Shown here: positions 12,201 to 23,568 of the stretch, piece by piece | How positions within the stretch are numbered: position 1 is the first letter of the stretch | Layout of the letters: every line of letters begins with the position of its first letter | Assembly (NCBI GenBank): GCA_018398575.1 | Contig: JAGTXZ010000010.1 | Span: forward strand, 868,001 to 932,000 | Source: Ampelomyces quisqualis | Taxonomy: Eukaryota; Ascomycota; Dothideomycetes; Pleosporales; Phaeosphaeriaceae | Direction of reading: 5' to 3' | Length of the DNA: 64,000 bases | Notes under the pieces: generated by a model | The model's database searches: none | Told to the model about the DNA's origin: nothing | What the model saw: only the letters and a program-made list of their open reading frames with translations | Program-made: the position numbers and the translations under genes

Positions 12201-15200
12201 TTGTGTAGGAAGATCGCGATGGCCTTTTGAAGATTTGCAGACCGTCTGACACCGCTCTTCTCCATGTCTTTGACATAGTAGGAATACAGCGCTTCCACGT
12301 TCTCATAGAGATCTTGCGCATCGCGATCTGTTGCCTCGGGACTCCATATAAGGACGGTGCCAATCAAGACTTCGACCAACATACCATTGGCGACCTCCGA
12401 GGTATTATACTCGCGAGCGCGCGGGTCAATCAAAGCTTCGCTGTATCGTTCGAGGAGGTTGAGGCAGTCGAGACACGACATTTGGAAGTCGCTATTCCAC
12501 AGTTCACGAAGAAGCTGGCGGGAGTGAAGGAGGTCGCTCTCTTGCAAAGACACAAGATAATCAACAAATTTGGACGGAATTTGGCGATTGCCCGTCTCCG
12601 TATGGTCGGAAACGGAAGCTATGAATTGTAGATACGCGGAGCACGATGCGCGAAGAGCTGAGGGGTCGCTCTCAGCTTGTATGTCATGTCGAGGAACATC
12701 AGCTTCTGACCCTGGAGAGATGGCAGTGGATTGGGAATCCACATTGTCGTCTACGTCCATAAAATCTTCATCTTCTGCGTAAAATGACTGTTTGACATCT
12801 TTGCGATTGACAAGAGATATGGAAAGATGCTGCGCAAGAATATGGATGCCTGCTTGCTTGAAGACGTCTAGGTCAAGACTGTGTATTGAGCTTAGGGCAG
12901 GCAGACTCTTCGTACATGTCTCTAGGACGGCGTCAACCTTGTACTGTTCTACTTGAGACTTTGTCAACACCTCAGCAAGAGAGCGGCTGAGAATCCCAGT
13001 CGATGATTCAATCGTGCTAACCCGGCGGTCTTCCGGGTTGCCTAGACGTGCTATGGCTGGCGCAACGATACATAAATTTGTGACGACACGCATCATGTCG
13101 GATGTGATGCCTGCGGCGCTGGCAATCGTTATTTCCTTCCACCGTTGGTTCGCTTTCTCAACTTCCGAGAGACAATAATCGAGTATTCTACCTTCGAGAG
13201 GTGCCGAGTGATGCTCGGAGGATGTCTCGGTAACCGACCTTCTGACTACGTCAATTGTTGTCAAGTGGCTTGTTTCATCCTTGTGTAACAGTAAGTATTG
13301 TCCGAGCTCTTTGTGCTGGGATGCTCGGCGACTGGCTTGTGCAATGGGGCCTAGGACTAGAAACGATATAGGCTCAGGCGGATGGAAGGGTTTGTCCAGA
13401 CAAGCAAGGAGTACGCGCAGGATGTCCCGAGCATCGCAATGATGCGCAATCAGGGTCGAATAAGTCCGCTCAGACCATAGACCTGTATAGATGAGAAACA
13501 TGTACGCAGTGGCTTTTCGTAAAACTTACTTGGCGTCCATTTGCTGAAGAGCCAACTCAAGATGCGCTCAGACGTGGTGGTGAAATGAGTCGGATTTTCA
13601 TGAACACGTTCCCGCATAATCGTCGTTAAGAGCGAAGAACTCGTTTCTGTAAGCAATGCAGGACCACTCAATTCGATGGACAGGAGCATCGACTGTGCAA
13701 TGTCCGAGACGGTAGAGAAGGGTACGAGCTGAAGCTTGAGGAGAACGTCCATCAGGTGACAAGCGGCGCGAGAGACGGAGATTGAAGTTGCGGCTCGAGA
13801 TGCACTCTGCCAGGCAGAAATCCAGTAGGGCTTGAGCGTAGCACGACTCGCAGTTTGTTGTAGTGCAGCCCTGCAACGTCAGTTGTGATCAGCGAGGCAG
13901 CAACAAGGACATACCCAGCCAGGCCTGATATTGCCCATACAGAATGGGCGGGATTCTCGTCTGAGATACATGATATGAGCTTTTCTATCATAGAAAGCAA
14001 GTCGTCTTCATCGACAGGACCCTCCTGGACCATAAAGGCGACAACCTGAAGTGCTGCGCGTTTAGCATTGGAGCGAGGCTCGAGGACATGACGAAGGTAC
14101 TCCTGAAAAAGCTGCGTCGCTCGGAGACGTTTGCTTACGCCGCCCTCGGTATCGCTGTGTTCATGAGTGCACGTACGTCTTCGTTGATCGAGCATGTGCG
14201 AAAACCTTGCAATGGTAGATACTGTGCCCCACAAACCTTCGAATCGAACATGTTCGGTCTCCATGGAGAAAGCACAGGTGTTCAAAGGGTGAGTATGTTT
14301 ATTGGCCAGCCCTAGATGCCGGAAGCAGAGATGGTCCTCGTCTAGGAATTGATGGGCTGTCGTGTCTTGTCTTTTGCGGTACTCTCCATACATGATGTCG
14401 ATCAAAGCCTCGAGGTCGAAAGCAGTTGTGTCATTGTCTTGGTCAGCTAGCAAACTGGATATGTGAGGCTCAGTGTATGTCAGAGTGATGATTATCTCGT
14501 CTCGAAGCGCTACTTCAGACCACATGAACTTGATCAATGGAAGCAGCTCCTGAAGGATATGCTTGGCCAGCGCGAGAGACTGGAAGGCGATTCGCGATAA
14601 AATCAAGTTGATGGCAGCCAGTGCGGCAGCGGCACCACTAGTGCGTCCAGATCTACGGCGCAAGAATGGCAAAAGAGCCGCAAAGACAGCACTGGCTTTG
14701 TCCAGCACGGGTGCATTCGAGGCTTTTACGAGATAATGCAAGCAATACACAAAGTCTTCGGCGAAATGCAGTTGATCATCGTTTACTGACTTTGTTCTGG
14801 CAGCGGGGGCGCGCGGGCTGGCGCGCGAAGGAGGGAAGTCAGCAGTGGACTCAAAAGGGGTGCGCGCGCGACTAGAGACGCTCGTGCTCCAGCTGTTGGA
14901 GACTTGGGCTTCTGGCTCGGACGAGTCGAAGAAGCTCGACAGCGACTCGGCGCAGAAATCGACGGCAGCATCCCAGCAGTGTTTGGAAAGGCGTTCAACA
15001 TGGGGCTGATACTCCAACAACGAACGCAGTGTCCTAGGCAGGTCTTGGAGCAGTGGTTTCAGCAGGAGGCCATGGGCATCGGGCAACACGTCGATGATTG
15101 TGTCGATGACGATCTCGACGGTGGCGCTCTTGATGTTGCGCACGCCGTTCGCGATGACGTGACGCAGGGCCGAGGCAGACAGCGGAAGGAGCACCGTGGT

Positions 15201-15481
15201 CCGGGCTGTCTTGTTCTTGTTCTTGAAGTATGCCGATCGCTCGTCGCGCAGACACTGGAACAGCGTCTCGCACAGTGCTAGGTAGGCTTTGTTGCCCAGC
15301 GCATCGAGAGTGGGCTTCCCGCGGTTGTGCTTGAGGATGTGGATGAGGTCTTTCAAGCCATTGATGCGCTCTGCTTTTGCCGATGCCTGGATGAGGACTG
15401 CAGCTTGTCAGTGAGGGGGCTTGGGGGCGATGCAAGGGACACGTCTGTACGCTTCGCATCCTGGATGTTGGTCGCGCCCAT
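6282..15481 (-). CDS. TEL1: Tel1 serine/threonine kinase (ATM family)
   Basis: PI3K-like checkpoint kinase that, with MRX/MRN, senses DNA double-strand breaks and supports telomere maintenance in the nucleus. My model has seven exons (transcript order: 15481-15451, 15397-13915, 13870-13530, 13482-8964, 8911-8521, 8470-7376, 7328-6282), giving 2968 residues, usual for fungal Tel1. The start is ATG at 15481; a 31-nt first exon joins to the TAN-like N-terminus (INGLKDLIHILK). The long middle is helical repeat, followed by a FAT region around the fifth and sixth exons. The kinase core shows GNDDLRQDAIMEQVF at about residue 2624, the catalytic loop GDRHCHN at 2771-2777 and DLG at 2791-2793. A FATC tail ends in YMGWASYA. 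All introns are GT-AG, 44-53 nt. The gene is divergent from NUP192. No lesion is seen, so I regard it as intact. Confidence 0.97.
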
Positions 15482-15835
15482 GCTGGCCGTCGCGTGTCAC
15501 GTGAGGATGGCGTGCTGAAGCATTGTCGCCGCACGTGAGCAGGCAGGCAGGCGACCACGGTGCAGTCCACTCGGTCCGTCTCTGTGAGTGTGCTTTGCTA
15601 TGTAGGTGCGGGTGCGGGCGCGGTTGAGGTGAAAAGCTAGCGGGTGCGGGCGAGGTTGAGATGAAAGCTAGCGGTACGGAGTAGGCACCCGTTCGGTTCC
15701 CACAAACCACGTGACCTCCGGTGAGCGGGCAAGCCAACTAGCGCGTCGTCGCCAACGTTCACCGCGAAAACACCCCCCAGCCACGGCCGCCATTGTCCCC
15801 GCGCACCATGCCCAGCGCGCCCGCACGACTCTGCC
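15482..15835. promoter_or_regulatory. shared divergent promoter region of TEL1 and NUP192
   Basis: 354 bases separate the two start codons, so both genes must be driven from here. The region is GC-rich, carries an imperfect 32/31-nt direct repeat (15610-15672) and has one TACGGAGTA copy at 15675-15683 immediately after the repeat. No clear TATA box is visible. The regulatory role is inferred from position. Confidence 0.7.
15610..15672. repeat. imperfect direct repeat, two units of 32 and 31 nt
   Basis: Unit 1 (15610-15641) and unit 2 (15642-15672) both begin GGGTGCGGGCG and end AAAGCTAGC. They differ by two substitutions and one indel. They lie head to tail inside the TEL1/NUP192 divergent promoter. 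Confidence 0.85.
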
Positions 15836-18800
15836 ATGGCTGACCACGACAGCCTCGCCGCGCTCCAGGGCCTGCACCGCGACCTCTGCGCCCACATCGA
15901 CCTGCAGCTGCCCGTGCTGGAGCGCCTGATGCAGACCCTGGAGGCGCACCTGGACGACCTGAAGGCGCTGCTGGACAAGAAGCCCCGCAGCGATGCCAGC
16001 AGACAGGCGCTGAGCTCGGGTACGGTCTGCCCCAAGCAACCCCCCACCCCCCGCAGCTTACTGACTGACGGCGCCAGGCACCATCACCATTGGCGACGAC
16101 GACTACGAGGTCAACGACGACTTCAAGCAGCAGGCGCTCGAGCTGTCCGACGCCCTCGCCCTGGACGAGCTCGACGCCGCGGCCCTCTTCCTGGGCGCCC
16201 AGCGCGAAGCACGCGAGCTCGACCGCTCGCCGCTGCAGACGGCCGTCATCCGCTTCCACCGCCGCCGCGAATACATCCTGCTCTGTCTGCGCATCCTGCT
16301 GAAGACGGCGCTCGATGGCGGCAGCGACGCCGGCGTGGTGCGCGTCGACGCCCTGCAGCTGGCCGTGCAGCACATTGTCGGCGTCAACGACACGGCGAAC
16401 CTGTCCAGCGCATACGGCTTCTGGGTCAAGTGCCTGACCACCATGGAGTCGATCGAGAAGTGGCTGCAGACCATCGCCGAGCGCTTCCAGAGCACCCACG
16501 TCGTTGGCCAGGTGCCCCTGCCCGGCTTCGTCGAAATCATGACGTTCCAGCGGCAAAGCCTCACGCGACAGCACGAGAACCTGGCCGCCATCTGCACGCA
16601 CATGGTCAAGGCCGGATACGTCAACCTCGACAACTACACCTCGCTCCTCGCACGCGCCAAGACTCTCGACAAGCACGACCTCATCACCATCCACTATGTC
16701 CCCATCCTGCTCCGCCTCACGTCCTGGGCCGCCGCCGAGTCCAATGTCGTCTTGGCGGATGCGCGCAAGCTGCACGACCAGCTAATGGCGGGGCGCGACA
16801 GCGACAACTGGGCTCTGCGGAATCTGCACGCTGCCGTACTCACCTGGTGGCTCGCAGAGTACAGTGGCAGATATGTCGATCCCAACACACAAGACGCGGC
16901 CATGCAGAACATCGACTTTGAAGCAGAAGCCGCAACACGATCGGATGCATTCATCCGGGCGCTAAACGATGGCGCCTTTCACTTCATGCTTTCCTTCAGC
17001 CAGGATGTGCGTCCAACCCGCTGGTACGATCCTCAAAAGACGAGCATGTTGTCCACACTCCTGCAAGACACCGCAGTCTTGAACGCAGAAGCATCAGTCC
17101 CGGAAGACTTTTTCAAAATGCTCATCATGGACCAACTACAAACTTTTGTCGACTCATTCATCACCAACATGCCGGATACATTGCGCAGACTCAAGGTCGA
17201 AGAAGACGATCAGCGGCGTCGATTGCAGTTGCACTTTCAGCGTTCAACTGGAGAATACCCCATGCATCTCGAGAGATTTATGGTCATTGTCGCCTATGCC
17301 TTCGATGGATCCCCCGATGCGGCAGAGGACTTCTGGTCGGATAAAGAGAGCAACCTGTACGGATTCTTGCAATGGGCGGCAAAGCGACAGCCAACCCCTC
17401 GCATTGCCATGTTCTGCGAGATGTTGCGCGCCATTTCTACCGGGGAGACCAATGCGGATTCGGCGCACAAGTTTCTGATGGAAGAGGGTGCCTCGGCATC
17501 AGGCAAGATTCGACGGACAAGCTCCCTCAGCTACACTCACATCTTCAGCGAATTAGTTGAATTCGAGAAAGACATCCACGAGCCGATGAAACCCATCCAA
17601 GGCGGGGTTTATGCCCCTACACAGAACCCCGTTGACCAAATCGTGGAACCCGAGAGCGCTACCATGTTAGAGAGCTATCTCCGATTATTGGCGCACGTGT
17701 GTCGTCAAAGCACTAACGCTCGCAACTGGATTCTTGATTTGAAAGAATACGACTTGGCCAATATCTGCTTTGGCCTCTGTACAGACAAGGTGGAAAGTGG
17801 CCTGCGAGCTTCCGCATATGACGCGTTATCGTCTCTGCTCGTTGGGAAAGATGCTCCACGTGCCAGCGCCATGTGGAACATCCTTGATGACTGGACAGTC
17901 AACGGATTTTATGCAGGGTCTAAACCAACCGCTGCCATGGGAGCCGTGCCAAGAGACGATTTTTGGAGCACTATCGCTGACGGCTACGACGAGTCTGTCT
18001 CATTTGTCCGTTTTCTCCATGCTCTCGTGGAGCCATACTCGGAGAACGAAGGCTTGAATGACAGCCTCCCCTTTCCCGAGGGACTTGGTTCATCACGCCG
18101 AATGCCTGGCGTCGAGAGCTACATCGACTTTGTCATGCAACAGGTGTTTGCTGAACGCTCTCAGGAAGTCATCGATCCGTTGCAGCGTAATGTGATGAGG
18201 TGGACATGCTTGAGCTTCATAGCAACCTGTCTTTCGACCTTCAACGAAGATCTTGTCGTGTTCGCAAACAAATCTAGCATACCAGTAGACGCTGTTATTG
18301 ACACCTCTTCGCTAGCAGTTTACGTCGCTCTTCATCCATTCACACGGGTCATGGAATGGCTTTTCAATGACAGAGTCCTCAAAGCCCTCTTTGCTGCGGC
18401 TCATCACGATGTTACAGAGGTTGATGCGGCCCCGTCAGACTCACCTCTGGTGCAATCGCTGATGCTAAGCATCGACGTCATGGATCAGGTTATGAAGTTG
18501 CAAGCGACCTATCTCGACATTGTTAGGCCGGTCCTCAAACAGCACCCATCGTCTCAACACTCTGCAGTCTCCAACCTATCACTTGCATCGTTCGAAGATG
18601 CTGTGCTTAACAACTTGCAAATAATTGTAGACCTAGGGCTATACTGTGGCACTGGTCACGAAGCCTTGACTATTGCTTCGCTTCAATTATTGGAGAAGAT
18701 GGCCTCATCACGCAAGCTCGCCGTATCGCCAGCCGGGTTTGGCCAACGATCTGGTAGAAGCAAGATCGTAGGCATCCTAGAAAAGGACAATGAGGCGGAG

Positions 18801-20972
18801 CGCATCGGGCGTTCCCTCTCTGGCTTGATGAGATTTAATCCCGAAGAGCTTGAAGCCGGTCCAGCCGCGTCCGGATACGTTGTGAAGTTGCGCGTTCTTG
18901 ACTTCCTCAACAGCTGCTTGGCTGCCGTTTCCCAGCGGCCGACTATTGCCCACATACTTCTTGGCTTTTCTTGCGGCAGCAACACAGTTCGCATCGCGGA
19001 TGACAGTCTTTGGTCAAACGGCCAGTCATTGTTCCATGCCATATTGTTGTTGGGTGTCGAATACCCCGACAACGATGGAGATGAATTCCTAGCATGGAGG
19101 TCTGCGCTCAAGACTCGCTGCTGGGACGTGCTGCAAAAATTATGGCGGTCACCCCTGACAAGTGCGACGGTAATGGAAGAGCTTCGCGAAAACGAATTAT
19201 TGTTCATCGAGGCACCGCAGCTGATGCCAATTACGGCTGAAGTACCGTGGGAGGGCATCTCACTTGCACAAGGCTTAGAGGTGCCAACTGGCGACTACTC
19301 TGTATTCTTTGCAGGAGCACCCGCTCTGGCTCTCCAAAACTTTCTTCAGCGACGCGCGGCTTTCTTAGACTACGAATCGCGCGAATTGCGACTCACTGTA
19401 AAAGAGAGCATGCCTACGATGAAATCGAGAATTCAGTCGATGCTGCTTGGCACTACTATCCGTCCCGGTGAGGACCCAACACCGAATCCCAACATATTCG
19501 ATCTTTTCGACTTCATCGAATTCACATATCCGGAGCGCTCTTTGCCTGACCAACACCGTTTCTTCGAGGGCGTCAATCTGGCATCTTGTCAAGAAGAGAA
19601 AGATGGTGTTGTTATCTATTCGACGTCCCTAGTTGAGCAGATCATCCTTCTGAAGATGAAGTATTGGCGAAAGGATGGAACCATTGCACCGCCTGGCACG
19701 AGTCCAGAGATGCAACTCACCGCAGAGCTTCAGCTAGCCAGTGAGGCCGAGACACTAATGTTAGTGTTCGTTGACTGGAATCGCCGGCAACAATTACTTC
19801 GCTACAATCGCGAGATCCTTCAGTCTTGGGTTCAAGTAGTCACAGTCGCTGTACACAGTTGCGACTTCGACAATGGGTCACGAGCATCTTTCATTTTGCA
19901 GACCATTCAGGTCATTCTACCGAAGTTGGAACAAGCTTATAGCAGCGATATCTTCACAGCGCTTCAACTTGCCGGCCTCGCAGAAGCCCTTGTACAGAAG
20001 ATCGATTTTGAGTCAACAGCTTTCGACAAGACTGGGGACTATTCGAACGACCGACTATCCCAATTATTCCGCGCAGCACTTGCTGGTATCTACAGTCCAG
20101 TGACTGCCCCTGAGCTTCGGGAGTATTGCTACCAGATCTGCTTCCGATACATCCACGGTACCTTTGACAAAGCCAGGACAAACATACTCCTCGGTCGCCA
20201 CACCCTCAACGCTGTTAAGAACTGTGGCAGCCATCTCATAGAACTCATATGCGATGACGCCTACGGCGGACAAGGCACCTGCAAAGTCTCTGCACTCCTC
20301 GTACTCAACGCTATGGTCGCAGTAGCAACTCGACAACAGTCAAAGTACGTGCTCGAAACCTTTGTTTCGCTCAACTTCATCGGCGTCCTCGTCGACAATC
20401 TAAAGCACATACCCGAAGAACTCCGTGCTGCCGCAGCCCCACAAGTCCCAGCCATGCTCTCCTACTACGATGCCAGTCTTGCACTCCTTCTGCGTATCTG
20501 TCAAAGTCGTCTTGGCGCCGCATACGTTCTCAACGCAGGGCTCTTCCTCTCGATCCGCGACTCGCAGATATTCTCCGTCGACCCAGATATAGGGCTCGAG
20601 TTCGATGATCCCAAGGCCCTGAAGAAGTACTACGAGCTTATGCTGTCCGTCCTCCGTGTCATTAATGCGGCTGTCATAGCGCGAGGACGTCAGAACGACC
20701 AGACTATCTTCCAGGCACGAGAGTTCTTGAAGGAGAATCGACATAGCATGGTATCGATTTTCAAGCGGAGTGTCAATGTTGGAGCGGTTCGGCATAAAGA
20801 GGCGCAGCAGGATCTAGTCGATTTGGTGGATTGTTGGACGGCGTTGGTGGAGGTAACTGGGTTTTTGGAGGTATGTGTTGAGACAATTCATCTTCTGGTG
20901 TACGAGCTAATCGAGATGCAGTATGAGGATCAGTCAAGCTTGAAGAAAGCACGGTCGAATATGTTTTCGTAG
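15836..20972 (+). CDS. NUP192: nucleoporin Nup192 (Nup205 family), inner ring of the nuclear pore
   Basis: Large alpha-solenoid scaffold protein of the nuclear pore inner ring. Exons 15836-16019, 16078-20870 and 20922-20972 give 1675 residues, matching the usual ~1680-1750. The first intron (58 nt) is needed to join the N-terminal exon (MADHDSLAAL) to TITIGDDDYEVNDDFKQQ. The last intron (51 nt, with a GCTAAT branch-like site) is a multiple of three and leaves the frame open; I propose it because the sequence then reads TGFLEYEDQSSLKK, typical of the family's end. Recognition rests on overall length, all-helical composition and family-like stretches such as AYGFWVKCL, GYVNLDNYTSLL and LDFLNSCLAA. 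There are no FG repeats, as expected for this scaffold class. It is divergent from TEL1. Intact. Confidence 0.93.
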
Positions 20973-21493
20973 ACTGGGCCGGGCATGGTTGGGGTTAGCC
21001 ATGTTTTGAAAGCAATTGATAGCATGTAATATTTACAGACAGTCAGAATCATCCAATGACGGTTGTCTACAAGTGTCACCTAGCCCAGTAATGACTTGTG
21101 ACAGGTTAAGTGTAGTTCTGAACTGAGCCATGGGTTAGTCTATGGGCTTCAGATGTACTAGCAAGACCTCGTGGAGCTCCATGTAGTACTCTGACATGGC
21201 AATTTCCATCGATCCACATCTTGAGGGTAGACAGGCTGCACCAGAGCGTTCACATGATGCACGATTCGCCCCATCATGGCGTATCACTAGCATTGGCGTG
21301 CTTGATTGCACAATCTTTCTCCCTCGATTGGCGAACACCGCCCACTCGAAAACTATCCATAACGCCGTCCCAATGCTACCAACCACATCTCGTCTCGCAC
21401 CATATCCATCCCCAACCACCCCCCTTCCCTCGCATCCCTAGTATCTATCATACACCACCCCTCTCACTCCACCCTGCCTCCCCTCCCCTCCCC
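20973..21493. other. intergenic region between convergent NUP192 and MRP17
   Basis: About 520 bases taking the 3' ends of two convergent genes. The last 80 bases are C/T-rich with several CCCCT units. No gene seen. Confidence 0.6.
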
Positions 21494-21967
21494 TCACCTA
21501 AACTCCGCCTTCCCCCCCACCTCAGCAATATCCTCAAACTTCTCGCCCATCTTCACCACGCTATACCGAATCAACCTGGGATCCAAACTCATCGTGCGCC
21601 TGAGCAAATGCTGGGTCTTGGCACTCGCGTCGAACCGCATGATGAAGTGGTGGCCATAGTGGTGCTTGGACTGTAATTTCTTGGCGGGCTTGGGCAGCAA
21701 GAACGTGCCCCAGTTGGTGTATCCGCGGACGACGCCGCGCTCCATGAGGACGATTGCGCCTGCTGTTTTGGCGATTCTGTGCGCGGGGAAGTGGGTTAGG
21801 TAGGTGGGTGGTGTGGGATATGGAGAGCGGTTGTTTACCTACTCTTTTACTTCGGAGAGGCGGCCTGGTCGGACCTGTTGCGTGGGTGAGTATATTGTGT
21901 TGTTATTGTGGCATGCGGGGTTTGGGAGTGATTGGGGACGTACGACTCCGATCAGTTCGTAGAGCAT
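21494..21967 (-). CDS. MRP17: mitochondrial small-subunit ribosomal protein bS6m (Mrp17)
   Basis: Mitochondrial 37S ribosomal protein of the bacterial S6 family. Three exons (21967-21944, 21874-21843, 21776-21494) give 112 residues. The first exon is only 24 nt (MLYELIGV), the second 32 nt (reads VRPGRLSEVKE), and the third starts with IAKTAGAIVLMERGVVR. The S6 fold pattern is visible: an N-terminal strand, a helix, a central GYTNWGTFLLPKP segment, then HHYGHHFIMRFDAS and the C-terminal RYSVVKMGEKFEDI. Introns are 69 and 66 nt with GTACGT and GTAGGT donors. There is no separate cleavable presequence, which is usual for this protein. It is divergent from GCV3, another mitochondrial protein gene, with 203 bases between the starts. 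Confidence 0.92.
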
Positions 21968-22170
21968 TTTTTGGGGTTCGTCGTGGGTTGCGGGGGTTGG
22001 GAGGGCGCGCGGGTAAGGGTGCGGTTTCGTTGCCGCCGCGAAATCGTGCGGCCTTCGGGGAAGGTTGGTGGTTCATGCGATCGGCGGGCTTGGCGGGCTT
22101 CATTTCGACAGGACTTGGAAATATTTCCTGCATCACGTTCCTCCGCACTACTGCACGACCACACGACAAT
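21968..22170. promoter_or_regulatory. shared divergent promoter region of MRP17 and GCV3
   Basis: Only 203 bases separate the start codons of two nuclear genes for mitochondrial proteins, so co-regulation is plausible. G-rich on this strand. No named element is recognised. Confidence 0.6.
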
Positions 22171-22791
22171 ATGGCTGCTCGATCTTCGGCTGTGCGCGTT
22201 GCGCGCCAATTGACGTTTTCTGCTGCGAGGAGGCCTGGCATGTTTGGGTGTCAGCGTTGGCAGGTGCAGGCGCAGAAGCAGCGGCTGTTCTCTGTATCTG
22301 CGGCTTGTAAGTTAGAATTATTCCGAGACATTGATGAGTTGCTAATGGAGTGCAGTGAAGGAGAAGAAGTACACGGAAGACCATGAGTGGATTGAATTGT
22401 CTGCGGACGGAAAGACATGTACGTTCTCTGCTGATTATCAATTCTACCCCCGCACCATATGCTAACACTCCACGCAGGCACCCTAGGAATCTCCGAATAC
22501 GCCGCCCAAGCCCTCGGCGATGTCGTCTACATCGAGCTTCCCCAGACCGGCATGGAAGTCAGTGAGGGCGACGCAATCGGTGCCGTCGAGTCAGTCAAGT
22601 CGGCTTCTGATATCCTCACACCCATTCCTGGCACAGTAGCGGAGGTCAATAACGTACTCGAGAAGACGCCCGCGAATATCAATAAGGATCCTGAGGGAGA
22701 GAGCTGGATCGCAAAGATCACGGTGTCGGGAGAGCCAGAGGGAAAATTGATGAGTAAGGAGGAGTACACGGCGTTCACGGAGGATGACTGA
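22171..22791 (+). CDS. GCV3: glycine cleavage system H protein, mitochondrial
   Basis: Lipoyl carrier that shuttles the aminomethyl group between the P, T and L proteins of the mitochondrial glycine decarboxylase complex. Exons 22171-22306, 22356-22418 and 22478-22791 give 170 residues. The first ~45 residues are Arg/Ser/Ala-rich without acidic residues, a typical mitochondrial presequence. The mature domain starts near KEKKYTEDHEWIEL. The lipoylation site is the Lys in GAVESVKSASD (about residue 107). A further family motif is GDVVYIELPQTG. Both introns are GT-AG (49 and 59 nt) and the second has a GCTAAC branch-like site. The C-terminus ends in EEYTAFTEDD. Length and motifs are complete, so it is probably functional. 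Confidence 0.96.
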
Positions 22792-23568
22792 GGGGTTGAG
22801 GGAGGCGTGAGATGAGATGAGAGGAGGACATGTTTTGGCGCCGGAATTTCAACAAGCGTCTATGTATATGGTTATGTGGAATGAAAGGGGATTCAAGACG
22901 AATATGAAGCAAGAACGGCGTGTGTTCAAGATGATGAAGTTGGCTGCTTTCGATACACTGAATACTCCAGGTTCATGAGATCTATCCCAAACTATCGACC
23001 GTCGTGTCTATCCATCAACTACCTTCATCGCCACTTTCCCACTAGCATGCCCAGTTCGTGTCTTCGCAAACGTATCCATGTTCCATACGGAATCCGCCGT
23101 CACCTTGCCCATTCCTTTTCAAAGAACGTTCCGATCCTCTCTTATTTGTCGGCCCAAGGCTCCATTACAAACCACGCACTCCTCACACCAGCCGGCTTTC
23201 CCCACCGTCCTTGACGCCATTCCACCAGTCTACTATCGACTTTCCGCCCGCGTCATCGAACACAATAATGACACTTGACGCGCTGGACGAAATCTACAGG
23301 GGCATGTAGTCGGAATTCGAGGCTTGAGCTGCTTTGCATCGATTCCGACACCCCTACTCCTATCATAGAAGACTGGAAACAAACCATATGGCGATAAGCG
23401 ACGAGAAAGTAGAGGCCGAACGTACCTCACGCGATATCTCCGAGATATCAAATAACTGAAGCACACTTGCCTCGATCTGACGACGAGTACAATGTCACTC
23501 TGGGGAGACATAGTGTGTCGTTTGTTGTGGGTCTGCGCCGCTCTCCAGCAATATGATGATTACTCATA
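22792..23568. other. intergenic region upstream of the MFS relic
   Basis: About 780 bases; the first part is the GCV3 3' flank. Short ORFs exist but match nothing I know. The lost 5' part of the neighbouring transporter gene may have been here; I cannot find its N-terminal membrane segments. Confidence 0.45.

Noticed and set aside
15759..16775. 338-codon open frame on the minus strand
   Set aside because: Antisense to the first exons of NUP192; its composition is typical of a shadow frame.
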